NCBI GenBank assembly: GCA_028532985.1
Contig: JANCIK010000004.1
Span: 1,178,001 to 1,242,000 of the forward strand
Origin: Stropharia rugosoannulata
Taxonomy: Eukaryota > Basidiomycota > Agaricomycetes > Agaricales > Strophariaceae
Length of the DNA stretch: 64,000 nt
Direction of reading: 5' to 3'
This document shows, piece by piece, positions 22,331-33,969 of this stretch. Position 1 is the first letter of the stretch, and the number at the start of each line of letters is the position of its first letter. The position numbers and the translations under genes are program-made. A model generated the notes under the pieces. That model did no database searches. It worked only from the letters and a program-made list of their open reading frames with translations, and had not been told where the DNA came from.

Positions 22331-23754
22331 GACTGAGCATAGTCCGGGGTCCCCACTTAACTCTCTCTCTCAGCTCCCATGCTCCTCCAGCGTGTTACAA
22401 CTTGCACGCCAAACGCGTACCCACCCAGTCGCCATTTGGCAATCCTGTTGTATTCGCAGAGCGGACGCGTTCAAGCCGGCCCCGAGGGTTACTCATCCCG
22501 CGCACAAACCGTGGTACGTACATATGTTATTGATTTCTCATCCCATCTCAGTCAGCTTTACCACTAAAAACACTTTCAGCTTTGCCCATAACCCATACTC
22601 CGGTCAAACCTTAACCTTAGCCTTAAACTTGAATCCAAAACAAAATCTGCACACCAGTCATCATAAGTACATCATACCCCTCATCATCGTTATTTCGGTC
22701 TCGCCGGCGCAGCACCACCGCTATTTTTGCAGCGCTGGTGCTGCTGTGGATTCTGAACTCCCCTGTGCGTTCACCGACTCCAAGTAGTCGTCAGTGGTGC
22801 GCGTCACTGGCGCTCACGCACCCGAGGCGAGGCGACGTCTCGGTGTGGATCTCGGAATCGGAGTCAAAACACTATTATATTGGGCGCCTAAGCGCCCTCT
22901 CGGCGTCAGTTGCTACTCCAGCGGCACACTTCCATTTTCGGAGTCCGTGACTAGAGTTCAGTGGAAACGGTCGCAGGGCGGATCTCCATCTCCATCTCCG
23001 CGCCGCACCGTGCCGTACTACGTTCCACCGCTCTATGCCATAATAACTGCCACTGCGAGATGATGATGTGCGCGTCCTGGGAACGCAGTGCAACTGCACA
23101 GAGCGATGATGACGGTGACGGTGACTCGATTCTGTACGTCGTCTGTCAGCTTAATCGTTGTTCTGCTTCTATCTATCTATCCCAAGTTGGCTCGCTGGGG
23201 TGGATAAACTCTAATATGTATGTATTTATATGCATATCATAATCTATGTTATTGCGCTGTTGAACTTTATCACCACCTCCATCACACACAGACGCGAATA
23301 TGCGCGCTGCTTTTCTGGCATGCGCTGTGTAGAGGTGTGCGCTTTACCGAGGTGAACGTAGGTTTATGGACCCGGGGTCAGCACAGCGCGAGCGCGTGCT
23401 TGCTTGCTTGCATGTATCTAGAAACCATTTCGGGTGCTGGCGCCTCGAAGCGATATGGACTTGGACTTGGACCCTCGCCTGGCTTGTACGGTGTGCCACC
23501 GCCGCACGGCGTCCGATATGCGTGCGTGCGTGCGTGCTGCCTGCGCCTGCGGTGTCGTGTCCTGCGAGCACTTTCTATGTAGTATGAATATGAAGGCCGC
23601 CGCCTGTTCACATTATTCATAAAGGCCGCCGCTCAACCGGCCCATTCCCTTCCGTCGCCATTCCGTGCCGCCCGTCTCGCCTGCGTCTCGGACGTCCGGC
23701 TCGGTCTGCGAACCGCCAACAGCCAACCGTGAAGTGGAACACTCGGAAGTCGAG

Positions 23755-23795
23755 CTTGGAACTTGCGACTTGGAACTTGGAACTTGGAACTTGGA
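23755..23795 (+). repeat. 7-bp tandem repeat (CTTGGAA)
   Basis: Nearly four perfect CTTGGAA units at 23769-23795, preceded by two diverged units. Confidence 0.85.
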
Positions 23796-23870
23796 CCGTC
23801 GTAGGCCTGGCGACGCTGCACCGCGACGGTGACAGCTACAGCGCTCACGGCATCATTCGTCTCAGCGTAT

Positions 23871-23910
23871 CTTGATTGGTGATTCTTGATTCTTGATTCT
23901 TGATTCTTTG
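23871..23910 (+). repeat. 7-bp tandem repeat (CTTGATT)
   Basis: Three perfect CTTGATT units at 23885-23905 with diverged copies on both sides. The unit resembles that of the array 100 bp to the left. Confidence 0.85.
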
Positions 23911-24137
23911 ATCCACGACAGAGGACACCAGACAGAAGTGCTTATGATAGCATGGCCTAACATAACCGTATCACATAAGTAAGTAAGTATAACTTCACTG
24001 TATAAGTATAACATCATATATAAGCACTGACGGCAACTTACAGAGAGACAGACAGACATATGACAGCGAAGGCAATTACATACAGTACGCGCTGCGCTGT
24101 GCTGCCTCTGCCCTGGCTGTGCACGTCCGCGTCCTGG

Positions 24138-24158
24138 TCTACTGTCTACTGTCTACTA
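24138..24158 (+). repeat. 7-bp tandem repeat (TCTACTG)
   Basis: Two perfect TCTACTG units and a third with one mismatch. Confidence 0.8.
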
Positions 24159-24684
24159 TGTTGACGGCCTGTGGGCACTTCCTCTCGCCCTAATGCCAGT
24201 CGCGTCCTCTGCGACGCGCCTGCCGGGGGTGTTTGTGCGGCTATTGCGCCGCGCTCTGCACAGCGCAGGCGTCGTTGACTGAATTGCTGTGGAGGCCCCT
24301 TGCGTTCTTTTGCATTCGACCTGCTGTGCATCATACCTAATGCATTATGCATTTGTACGTTTTTATGCACCGTTCCGTGCCGTGTGCCCGTGTGCTAGAT
24401 CTGGGTTCTGGCAATTGTTCTGGAAAGGTGCTGAGCTGCTAGGTTGCTGGTGCTAGTAGCCTGCAGTGGCTAGGGACCTAAGGAACGTCAAGGAACTCAC
24501 AAGGAACTTGCTGTGATAATTATGTCGCGCCGCAGGAAATCATCGTGAAATAATTAATCACATACAGTGCTATCTGGACGGCGTCGATCCCCATGAGGCA
24601 TCACTGGGAGGATTGTCGTTCCGCATGCGCCTTCACCTCACCTACCCCGCAACGCAACGCGCATATCATATATCACATATCACC

Positions 24685-24711
24685 CATGGATCATGGATCA
24701 TGATCATGATC
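24685..24711 (+). repeat. CATGGAT / CATGAT tandem repeat
   Basis: Two CATGGAT units pass into two CATGAT units; the latter form a palindromic ATCATGATCATGAT stretch. Confidence 0.75.
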
Positions 24712-25069
24712 GTCCAGCTATGACCGCCACCGACCTAGTGCTTCGATTCGGGGGATGTTCGCTGCTCTAATGCGCCGGTATGCACTCTTCATTAGTGAGG
24801 TGAGTGGGCCTGTGCGGCCTGGCAAATTGCTGTTTCCCGGCTGTTCCGCTGATCTCTATATACATCTACATCTACATTCTAGCGTGTGTATAGTACTACT
24901 TCCATCTCCTCTCTTCGAAAGATGAAAGATGGGAGGAGGGAGAAGGACCCCAGACGACGCTCCTTGCCACTTAAGTTTAGTGACGATCAGCTCCTCCGTA
25001 TCAGCACAGCCGGTGTATCTGCCTCCTCTCCGAACCACAGATCTATGACTCGTTCTCGCGCCGAAGGCC

Positions 25070-25093
25070 ACCGACACCGACACCGACACCGAC
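25070..25093 (+). repeat. 6-bp tandem repeat (ACCGAC)
   Basis: Four perfect ACCGAC units. Confidence 0.85.
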
Positions 25094-25319
25094 GTCCGGG
25101 GTATGGCAGGCCTGCTGAATGCATATATACGTATACTAGGTAAGTATGCAGAAAACGCGATCATAGTAAGTATCCATTGTACCTGCACCAGTACGAATCG
25201 CGATTCTGTCAGTCACTCAGCCCAACTTGGGACCGTCCGCCGCCAGCCGCCAGCCGCCGCCGCCATCGCGAAAGGTGCTGCATGACCGGTGATAGCTTGA
25301 TTGTCCAGCCACCATTTCG

Positions 25320-25339
25320 CGGTTCACGGTTCACGGTTC
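25320..25339 (+). repeat. 7-bp tandem repeat (CGGTTCA)
   Basis: Nearly three CGGTTCA units. Confidence 0.75.
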
Positions 25340-26057
25340 TCCCAGCCGAGCGTTCAGCTTCGCGTACTACGGTACGCGTACGCCCTGCCCGCTGCACGCC
25401 CGCTGCATGACAGTAATACGGTGTCAACCAGCGGCAGGTGGCAGGGTGTTGTATGTGCCCCCCGCCTGTGTCAATAATATATTCGTCCCGTATGGATCCT
25501 AAGCGCCCCCGACTGACCGCCTGCATGGTACACCCGCCTTTATTGACTTGGAACGTAGATGGAAGTCACTACGCGCTTCGAGCGCTGCGTTAGCACTGGC
25601 CGACTACAATGCTGACAGTACTGGAGACGGTTGCATATCAAGCTATACATACTTGCTCAGCGCAAGACTAATTATCCATACTGTTACCTTTGCCATTCTC
25701 AGGATGATAGACTTACTTGTACTAATTGCAGTTGTCTGTAAACGAATGACTATGTTTCAAAGTCGACTAACAACATCATTCCCGCAGAACTTAAGTCAAG
25801 GCAAGTACATATTTCCGTTTCCGCATATGTACATAATGGAAGATACTATTCATTTATTTCCTTGAAAGTTAATTCACTGTTGAAATTCAAACTTCAGAAG
25901 AATATTGCAAGGAAAACCTTTCATTTCTGTTGCAATTACATGATTGTAAATAGATGTGCGAGAAAAAAATAATGCGACAAGACGGAGATGCAAAATGATA
26001 CAACGATGATACCGAAAGCAAAGACGAAAGAGAATGCAAGGAACTACAACTAACAAT

Positions 26058-28469
26058 CTAATCGATCTCCTCCATAGCAGACGTCGAGGCGCCTTCAGCA
26101 GGCGCGGGAGCGTCGGCAGGAGCAGCCTGTGACGGCTCCTCGTCCTCATCGACATCGAGACCAAGAGCAATCATACGGTAGATGCGCTTAGCGAACGACG
26201 TTGGCTCGTCGAGGGTGAACCCGGAGGTGAGGAGGGCAGTCTCGAAGAGAAGGTAGGTCAAGTCACGAACAGACTTGTCGGCTTTGTCTTCCTTGACCTT
26301 GCGCTTCAACTCCTTGACGATGGCGTTGTCGGGGTTGAGCTCAAGAGTCTTCTTGGAAGCCATGTACGAGGACATCGACGAGTCACGAAGAGCCTGAGCT
26401 TTCATGATGCGTTCCTACACAAATACATCAGCAACACGAAAAAATACTGATAAGGGAGAAAAGCGTACCATGTTCGAGGACCAGCCGAATTGACCAGTGA
26501 CGAGGACACAGGGAGAGTCGGTAATACGGTTGGAGATAACGACTTTCTCGACCTTGTCACCGAGAGCATCTTTCACAGTGGTGCAGAGCTCGTTGAACTC
26601 GGCAGCCTCGGCTTCGCGGGCCTTCTTCTCATCCTCGGTCTCCTCAAGCTCGAGTCCCTCTTTCGACACGCAGACAAGCTTCTTGCCGTCAAACTCCTTG
26701 AGTTGGGTGATAGCGTACTCATCGATGGGGTCAACGAGGAGGAGCACTTCAAAGCCCTTCTTCTTGAGGACCTCAAGGAAAGGAGAGTCTTTGGTAGCAG
26801 CAAGGGATTCGCCAGTAAGATAGTAGATGTTCTTCTGGATCTCGGGCATACGAGTGATGTAGTCTGGGAAGATAAATATGAGTACGATGGTCGAAACAAA
26901 TATACGATAAACCCGTACCCTTCAACGAAGTCTGCTCCTCAGTAGATTTGGTGGAGAAGAAGCGAAGGAATTCAGCAAGCTTGCTGCGGTTTTGAGCATC
27001 CTCGTGCACACCAAGCTTGATGTTCTTGCCGAAAGCCTCGTAGAACTTGTTGTAGTTGTCCTTGTCCTCGGCTATCTCGCTGATAAGATCCATGGTCTTC
27101 TTGACCAAGTTCTTTCGGATGACCTTGAGGATCTTGTTTTGTTGAAGGGTCTCACGCGAGATATTGAGAGGCAGATCCTCCGAGTCGACGATACCCTTCA
27201 CGAAGTTGAGGTACTCAGGGATGAGGTCCTCACAGTCATCCATAATGAAGACGCGGCGGACGTAAAGCTTGATGTTGTTGCGCTTCTTCTTCGATTCGAA
27301 GAGATCGAAAGGAGCACTAGACGAAGAATAAGCAAAAGCCATTAACTTTGCTAACAATGTCACTCACCGCTTGGGAATGAAGAGGATAGCCTTGAACTCG
27401 AGCTGACCCTCGACGGAGAAGTGCTTGACGGCAAGATGATCTTCCCAGTCGTTGGTCAAGCTCTTGTAGAAGGCGGCATACTCCTCCGGCGTGATGTCAG
27501 AGGGGTTGCGAGTCCAGATCGGTTTCGTCTTGTTGAGTTCCTCATTGGTGGTCTCTTGCTCCTTGATCTTCTTGGTCTTCTTCTTCTCCTTCTCCTCGTC
27601 CTCGTCGACTTCTTGGATCTTGGCATCTTCGCCCTCCTTCACTTCCTCCTCGTCATCCTCAACTTCCTGAGAGGAATTTAAGTACATGGAATCCGGATTC
27701 ATAAAGGAAAACAACATACCTTCTCGACCTCCTTGGTGACGGTGAGTTGGATGGGATACGAAATGAATTCGGAATGCTTCTTGACAATCTCCTTGATCTT
27801 CTTCTCCTCAAGGTACTCAAGTTGATCCTCCTTTAGGAAAAGCACGATCTCGGTACCGCGTCCTAGAGGAGGGTTGATGGTGTCGGGGGTGATGGTGAAG
27901 GTTCCGCCTGCAGCAGACTCCCAGATGTACTGCTCGTCGTCGTTGTGTTTTGAGATGACTTGGACGCGTTCGGCAACGAGGTAGGCGGAGTAGAAACCGA
28001 CACCGAATTGACCGATCATGGAAATATCGGCGCCAGAGCTCAGGGCCTCCATGAAACCCTAAAACACGCGTCAGTAAAAAAAGAAGCGCCCACAGGACTG
28101 GAAAAGTCGCACCTTAGTACCAGACTTGGCAATCGTACCGAGGTTGTTGACCATGTCGGCCTTGGTCATACCAATACCAGTGTCACGAATTCGGAGGATC
28201 TTGTTCTCCTTGTCGGGAGTGATGCGAATGAACAGATCCTTGCCAGTATCGAGTTGAGATGGGTCGGTGAGGGAGGCATATCGGATTTTGTCGAGGGCAT
28301 CAGATCCGTTGGAAATCAGCTCTCGCAGGAAGATCTCCTTGTTCGAGTAGAAGGTGTCTGGTTGTATGCGTTAGAAAACGAGATACCACCAGCGATCTGC
28401 AAACTTACTGATGATCAAGTCCAAGAGCTGAGAGATCTCAGCCTGGAATCCGAAGCTTTCAGTAGCCAT
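26058..28469 (-). CDS. HSP90: Cytosolic heat-shock protein HSP90
   Basis: ATP-dependent chaperone that matures kinases, receptors and other clients. ATG 28469: [18 protein letters not shown]..., with the GHKL ATPase motifs [40 protein letters not shown] and [18 protein letters not shown] charged linker of Glu/Lys/Asp runs follows (exon 27717-27364). The middle domain has [40 protein letters not shown] and [20 protein letters not shown]; the C-terminal domain ends MEEID (the usual MEEVD with Val to Ile), the docking site for TPR co-chaperones. About six short introns, for example at about 28359, 28060-28110, 27670-27720, 27317-27367, 26865-26920 and 26415-26469. Heat-shock elements lie 160-300 bp upstream. 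About 700 residues. Confidence 0.97.
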
Positions 28470-28627
28470 TTTGATCTGCGAAGAGGTATATGAGATCGTG
28501 ATAACGCAGTAAATAGGTACGAGCTTACGTTTTGGAGGATGGGGTAAAGGGATGGATGTAGGGATAGTTGGTAGTTGAAAAAACGCAGTACGGCGCGTCT
28601 GTACGCCTTTATGTACAGGATTCGGTG

Positions 28628-28692
28628 TTCTGGAATAATCCGAAACTTGCCTATTTGGGAAGCTGGTGGAATAGGCGTAGAAACTTCTAGAA
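28628..28692 (-). promoter_or_regulatory. Heat-shock elements before HSP90
   Basis: A perfect three-unit element GAAacTTCtaGAA is at 28680-28692, about 210 bp before the ATG. A weaker one, TTCtgGAA followed by an imperfect unit, starts at 28628. These are binding sites for heat-shock factor Hsf1 (established for the consensus nGAAnnTTCnnGAAn). The link to HSP90 is inferred from position. Confidence 0.75.
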
Positions 28693-28751
28693 TCAATTCC
28701 TTATACCAGCTATCGATGCTAGGCAATGCCATTGATGATGATGATTATCGG

Positions 28752-28764
28752 GAATCCTCCAGAA
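28752..28764 (-). promoter_or_regulatory. Imperfect second heat-shock element
   Basis: GAAtcCTCcaGAA has the right spacing with one mismatch in the central unit. It lies about 285 bp before the HSP90 ATG. Confidence 0.45.
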
Positions 28765-28899
28765 CAATCATAGCATTGCTTGAGCATTGTTCTACGATAT
28801 GTGGCAGGAGGCGATGCTGGACTGCCTTGTTTTTCTTCAAAACAAAACTCAATTACTGTTACATAGTACCGTACTTATCAAAAGTTACATTTTACAAGC

Positions 28900-31856
28900 T
28901 CAAATATTCAAGCTGAATGGTGCAATAACAGGGCTTGAGCGAGGAGAAGATGTAGCTACTAGTCCTTGACGGCCTTTCAAAACCTCTACCGTTGCCCTGA
29001 GAACTTGAATTTCGTCTTTTAAATCCATATTTTCTTCTTTCAACTTCGCATTAAACGCTTTTAGTGAGGCATTTTCCGCCGAGGCTGCTGCAATGTCCTG
29101 AGTCAATGGAGAGGTTTGCCTTTCGACTCTTTGTTTCAATTTCAGCTGAGTTTCTAATTTTTGAATTTGACGACGATATGCACTAGAAATTCATGAGAAC
29201 ATGTTTAACAATAAAATTTGACTCTTACCGGGCATTCTCTTGCAATTCAGCTTGATTATGCTCCATCATGTCCAGGCGCAACTGTATTTGTTTGTACTCA
29301 TTCTGCATTGTCTTCATATCGCTTTCCCTTTGATTGAACTTCGCGAAATCATCGTTCCTTATAGATGCTAATCAATGACGGTGCGTGGCCAGGGATTCAT
29401 ATTTCTTACCAGAGACGCTGAACCTTGATGTGTTGTTCTATTTGGCGCTCGTAGTCCTTCAGTCTATCAACTTTATGTTGATTTTCTTTCCGCTGCGTTT
29501 CAAGCTCAAAGACCTTTTGCGTGGCAGTAGCCAGCAGCTTCCCCTGGGCATCAAAACGGGTCTGGAAGATGTTAGTGGTGTCTTCATGAGACCATAGACT
29601 ACTAAGTCATACTCTTGCTTCCTTCTCTGCATTCCGTAAAGACGCTGCTTCTAGGAGCCAGTTCTTCCTTTCTTCTCGGAGTTCCTTCAACTTCTGTTGC
29701 AATTCCGTGTTCCAGTCAGCATATTTATCCTTAGCAGCTGAAGCTTGTTGCTTATGTTCGCGCAATTCCTTTTCCAAGTCAGTCACTTGGGCTCGGTACT
29801 TGCGGAGCTTGTTGTACTGCCAAGTCACAAACAGAGTGTAAGTACATGACTGAGTTCATGCAACATATACGCACTAATCCTTGCCGTTCAACTTCTGCAG
29901 CCTTGACGAGTATCCTATCTTGGTATAATTGGCCGATGCGTTTGGCGTTTTCGCGAGCCAGCCACAATTCAAAGTTGAGGTTATTTCGAAGAAGTAATAA
30001 TTCTCGTTGCAGACCGGAGATAGCTTGAGCTACATGCACCGAATTCTCGCCAACATCAGTTAGTGTCGCGGGCGGGGTGCCCGCACGCGAACCAGGACTA
30101 CTAGGCAAAGAGCTTGACGTAGGTGCAAGAGGGAACGCCGGCCATTGTCTTGACGGCTGTATAACTTCTACGTCAAGGTTAGATTTGAGTGCTATACTTG
30201 TATCTATCATGTCCTGTAATGACAAAACTGCCTTGCCCGATGACAGATCAATTGGCCGAAGAAAGCGCGGGGATACGTTCAAGGGTGATGCCAAAGCTTC
30301 TGTAGCATCATTTGGACCATTAGATTGAGACTGGTTACTTGGATATGATTCCCCGGTTCCATAGCGTCCTTGTAGAGCAACGGCCAGATTTCGTAGGTCC
30401 AGCATCGAGGTTTCGCTAACAATCCTGGATATATTGTAGGTGCGCCAGAATTCAGGGCTTGAGAGTTCAATTATTGCATCCCTCCAAATGAGAAGGGGGT
30501 GACAGTTGTGCTCTCGAGCCAAATTCTGGATTATAGCGAGTAAGTGATGGAATGAAATGTTATGGAAGATTTAGTCTACTTCGCTTCTTCGACGAATTTC
30601 AAGCTGATCAAGAGCCTCCTGCCAGCTCTCAGCGTAGGGACTTCGTAACTCGCTGTCGAGCAGATACTGAACAGGTGAACGGAGGAATTTCAGCGTGTTG
30701 GATGGATATAGATAATATAAACATGTAAAGTAAGGTCGAGATGAAGGTGGAAGCGATATCGTTGTATCGAAAACCATATCGAGTCGTTCCCAGGTAATAT
30801 GTGGCGCAATTTGAAGCGGAGGATTTGTTTCCGTTTCCAGTTCGCGTTCGAAGTCGATGTCCACACCCTCGTCAGCCGGCACTCTCGCTTTGGCAGCGCG
30901 TCTTTCCTTCCAGCACATAATTCTGGCGAGAATAGCAAATAATCGGGGAAGCAGAGTCTTCAAATCGTCGGGAGCGTATACTGCAATAAAAGGTAATAAT
31001 TTTACGATCAGTGTCACACCTAGTGTGCAAGCGGTTGACGAATTATCCAAGAATAGAGATAGCAGAAGGTTGTTCATAAGCTGATGTCCCACAAGAATTT
31101 TAACAGCATCTCCAAAGGAAGGAGCACATGTGAAGAGGTTTAGAAGATTAAACAGCTGAAGGCGTGATGATGGCCTTAAAAAATGATCGTTTATCTCGTC
31201 GAAAAAATCCTTACAATTTCCTAGGCATCAGATAGGAAATGTCAAAAGCGTTTTCCACGTACTTTTGGGCAGACATCTCCAAATCTTAACAAGAGATCTT
31301 CCAGATTGTGTTTCCAATGAGTCCTTTGTTGCCTTTTCTCATCATTTAGCTCTGCCCACTCTAACACATCTCCCTCAGAGACTTCGTTGAAAGCGTCGAG
31401 TAGGTATAACTCAAGTAACTGATTCCGAAAGCCTTCAATTTTGTCGATATAGGCTTCATTGGTCTTCTTCAAGGCAGATATAACGAGATCCTGCGCGTGC
31501 CTGACAGCTTCTGTGGCCAATTTTGGTTCCCGTAAAGCAGGTCGGAGGACAAGATCGAACCAGGAGATTACAGAGGTTGACGGCAAAACGTCCTTCAAAT
31601 GGTGTAATATAGCCAGGAACGTCTCTCCCTGTTGAAGCGACGAGTAATCGACGACTTCATGGTGTATTGCGAGTAAATCCGTTTGCAGCTGGGTTATGAG
31701 AGCATCGGACGCGTCAGAAGATTCAACTTCGGAGACAAAGACGTCTATTGCGGCAAGTAGGTCATGTAGAGGTGGCGCGTCAGGCGCATTCTTCAAAACG
31801 GCGCGCACTTGACGAGAAAGTGCAAGGTTTGACATCAGGATTGCATTAGGAGCCAT
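28900..31856 (-). CDS. TSC1: Hamartin, TSC1-like regulator of TORC1
   Basis: Hamartin stabilises tuberin (TSC2), the GAP for Rheb, and so restrains TORC1. ATG 31856: MAPNAILMSNLALSRQVRAV. The helical N-terminal domain has FRNQLLELYLLDAFNEVSEG, a stretch typical of fungal hamartins, continuing in the second exon with NNLLLSLFLDNSSTACTLGV, PDDLKTLLPRLFAILARIMC and ITWERLDMVFDTT. A Ser/Pro-rich linker follows (about 30.05-30.35 kb), then a long coiled coil in the 29.1-29.85 kb exons (VTDLEKELREHKQQASAAKD) and a C-terminal coiled coil ending IAPFSLNI at 28900. About 900 residues over at least seven exons. TSC1 is known from fission yeast and basidiomycetes but absent from budding yeast. Divergent from NAC alpha, 288 bp apart. 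Confidence 0.85.
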
Positions 31857-32144
31857 ATTGCCTTTCCAAGCGGAGTCAATAGTCAGAGCCCTTGTATTTG
31901 GTTGACGCTGCGTAGACAAGCATACCACAGCAAGACCAAACAATTTCCCCTCTGCTCACCATTTGACACGACGAGCTCGCAGCTAGCCGTATTCCATACC
32001 TACAAATCCAAGGTGAGGCCGTCTTCATGACTTTGTTGGCCATCAAAAACCTCCGAATATCATTTTTGTGGTCCAAGGGGATGGATGCGTAAATTTGAAC
32101 TTGGATAACATTTTCTGACGCGTCACTCCTCATAATGATCATAG

Positions 32145-32893
32145 ATGTCTGCCCATATTGAGGAAGTCGCCTCCGACCACTCCGACCATGAAGGTCATGA
32201 CCACCACGACCACGACCACGATCATGAGGAGGATCCTACCTCGGCTGCTGCCCTTGAGAAAATTCAGTCTCGCTCTGAGCGCAAGGCCAGGAAAGCTCTT
32301 CTCGGTCTTGGATTGAAGAAGGTCCCTGGAATCACCCGTGTAACACTGCGCAGGCCCAAAAATGTACGCGTTTGAGAGCATTTGTCGCGTTATATGTTCT
32401 GAATTTTATTTTCCAGGTCCTCTTCGTACTCGCCACCCCCGAAGTGTACAAGTCGCCCAACAGCGATTGCTACATTGTCTTCGGTGAAGCTAAGGTAATG
32501 AGTCTAGCAAAAATTCACGCAATTGTAAATCATTAATTCATGGTCTAGGTTGAGGACATGAACAGCCAGGCTCAGCTCTCAGCAGCGCAGCAACTCCAGT
32601 CGACCGGAGTTCCTGCTCCTAATCTCGAGACCTCCGGTGCCGGTGGAGATGACGATGACGATGACATCCCTGATCTCGAGGCGGCTGACGATGATGCACC
32701 CGTCGATGAAACTGGTGTCGACCCAAAAGATATTGATCTCGTCATGCAACAAGTGAACTGCTCGCGGGCGAAGGCTGTTAGAGTGCTGAAAGAGAGCGGA
32801 GGCGACTTAATCAACGCTAGTGAGTTTAACATCTCGGCGTTTTAGTTGTAATTAAACTAATTCAATTCCCAAGTCATGGCCGCGAGCGAGTAG
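32145..32893 (+). CDS. EGD2: Nascent polypeptide-associated complex subunit alpha
   Basis: NAC binds nascent chains at the ribosome exit and guards targeting to the ER. ATG 32145. The first 30 residues are acidic and unusually His-rich ([14 protein letters not shown]). The NAC domain follows: [60 protein letters not shown]. The acidic linker ([17 protein letters not shown]) leads to the UBA domain: [39 protein letters not shown]. The last three to six residues depend on a small final exon (about 32874-32893); reading through its donor would give a wrong end (SEFNISAF). Normal family length, about 205 residues. Confidence 0.95.
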
Positions 32894-32981
32894 ATGTTCT
32901 GTATTCTTGTGTTCATTCCGTTACCCAATCGTATTGCTTTGTGGAATTTATGAACTGCACAAATCTAGAATTATTCAACAG

Positions 32982-33969
32982 TCATCGTGCTTGCCAAAGC
33001 TTCAATTCAACATAGTAATTTGACCTTTCCCATCCATCTTGCACTATTTCGACACCCTTCGTGTCTTTAGCTGTGGTTTCGTTCTTCGGCCCAACCCGCA
33101 GTTGCAATTCTGCCGCTGCTTCACAAACGAGGCCCGCCAGCTCTCCGTTGGCGAACATGTGATAATAACGGTTAAAAACTTGTGGTTTCCCGTCTTGATT
33201 GGGACTGCTGGAAGAATTGCTTAACTGTTTCGACAGGACCCAGGGCACAACTACGTCCTTCCCCGTATCGGGAGTAGGGTCTTGTTCGTCGATAACTTTG
33301 CGTTTCGAAAGTTCATCCTGTTCTATGGCCCAAACATATATAAGTATGCGTCCGTGACTCGGTGAAACGCATTCGAGTAAGCGCTAAAGGTTTGATAAGC
33401 ATTTCTACCTTTTTACAGGGATGTGCCCTTACCCTGACGGCGAGGCGGCGCCGTTCATGAGTAGCTAGATGGTGAATAGTTGCTATTGAAATGGCATAAT
33501 CCTGTTAAATGTGTAAATTGGGCGAGACGGCCATTAAAATGTATCTTACGAATATTGTCTTCCTCCACGGATTATTCAAAACATTACCTACTACTACTTC
33601 CCTGATAACCCCAGTATCGCCTGCCTTCTGGGCTATGTCAAGTAAATTTTTGCTTCTATCGAGGCCGATAGTCCATATATCGCCTGGCCGATCAATAGGG
33701 AGAGGTAGATATTTCCCATTGCCAGTGCCAGAGTCCAAGCCGATCCACCCGGTTGTTAAACTAGCAAGGAATTTTGCAATAATGGGCCAGGGCTATCTTA
33801 AGGTAAGTTTAGACTCTGTGGAGTAAGATGACTCTGAGGTACGATTCACCTTGTATCTTGTCGCGGAAAAGTGAGAAGCTATTTCATCGTAGATTGTATG
33901 AACATTCTGAGCCTCATAAACTTCTGGATTTCCTTGCACGATAACACCCTCGAGAACGCGAGGAGCCAT
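32982..33969 (-). CDS. TRM9: tRNA wobble-uridine carboxymethyl methyltransferase Trm9
   Basis: SAM-dependent enzyme that, with Trm112, completes mcm5U at the wobble position of several tRNAs. ATG 33969: MAPRVLEGVIVQGNPEVYEAQNVHTIYDEIASHFSATRYK is split by an intron before PWPIIAKFL. SAM-binding motif I reads LDSGTGNGKYL; then GLDRSKNLLDIAQK and VVVGNVLNNPWR, and after the next intron DYAISIATIHHLATHERRR, AVRTFLEAL and GRILIYVWAIEQ. The C-terminal exon has FNRYYHMFANGELAGLVCEA and ends ELKLWQAR. About 260 residues. Tandem with ALG13 and ALG3 on the same strand. Confidence 0.92.

Larger units (their letters stand above)
20946..26057. other. Long non-coding, repeat-rich region
   Basis: About 5.1 kb with no credible gene. 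Longer open frames (for example 21395-21760 and 22290-22787 on plus, 25209-25526 on minus) lack family resemblance, splice context or even codon pattern. ACGCGT is strongly over-represented from 20.4 to 22.5 kb. Between 23.1 and 25.4 kb lie many short tandem repeats, several with a 7-bp unit. The right end (25.5-26.0 kb) is the AT-rich 3' flank of HSP90. It may hold distal regulatory DNA or non-coding RNA, but nothing in the sequence proves transcription. Confidence 0.55.

Noticed and set aside
22290..22787. 165-codon plus-strand open frame
   Set aside because: Ser/His/Thr-rich with no domain, no splice context and made partly of simple-sequence DNA.
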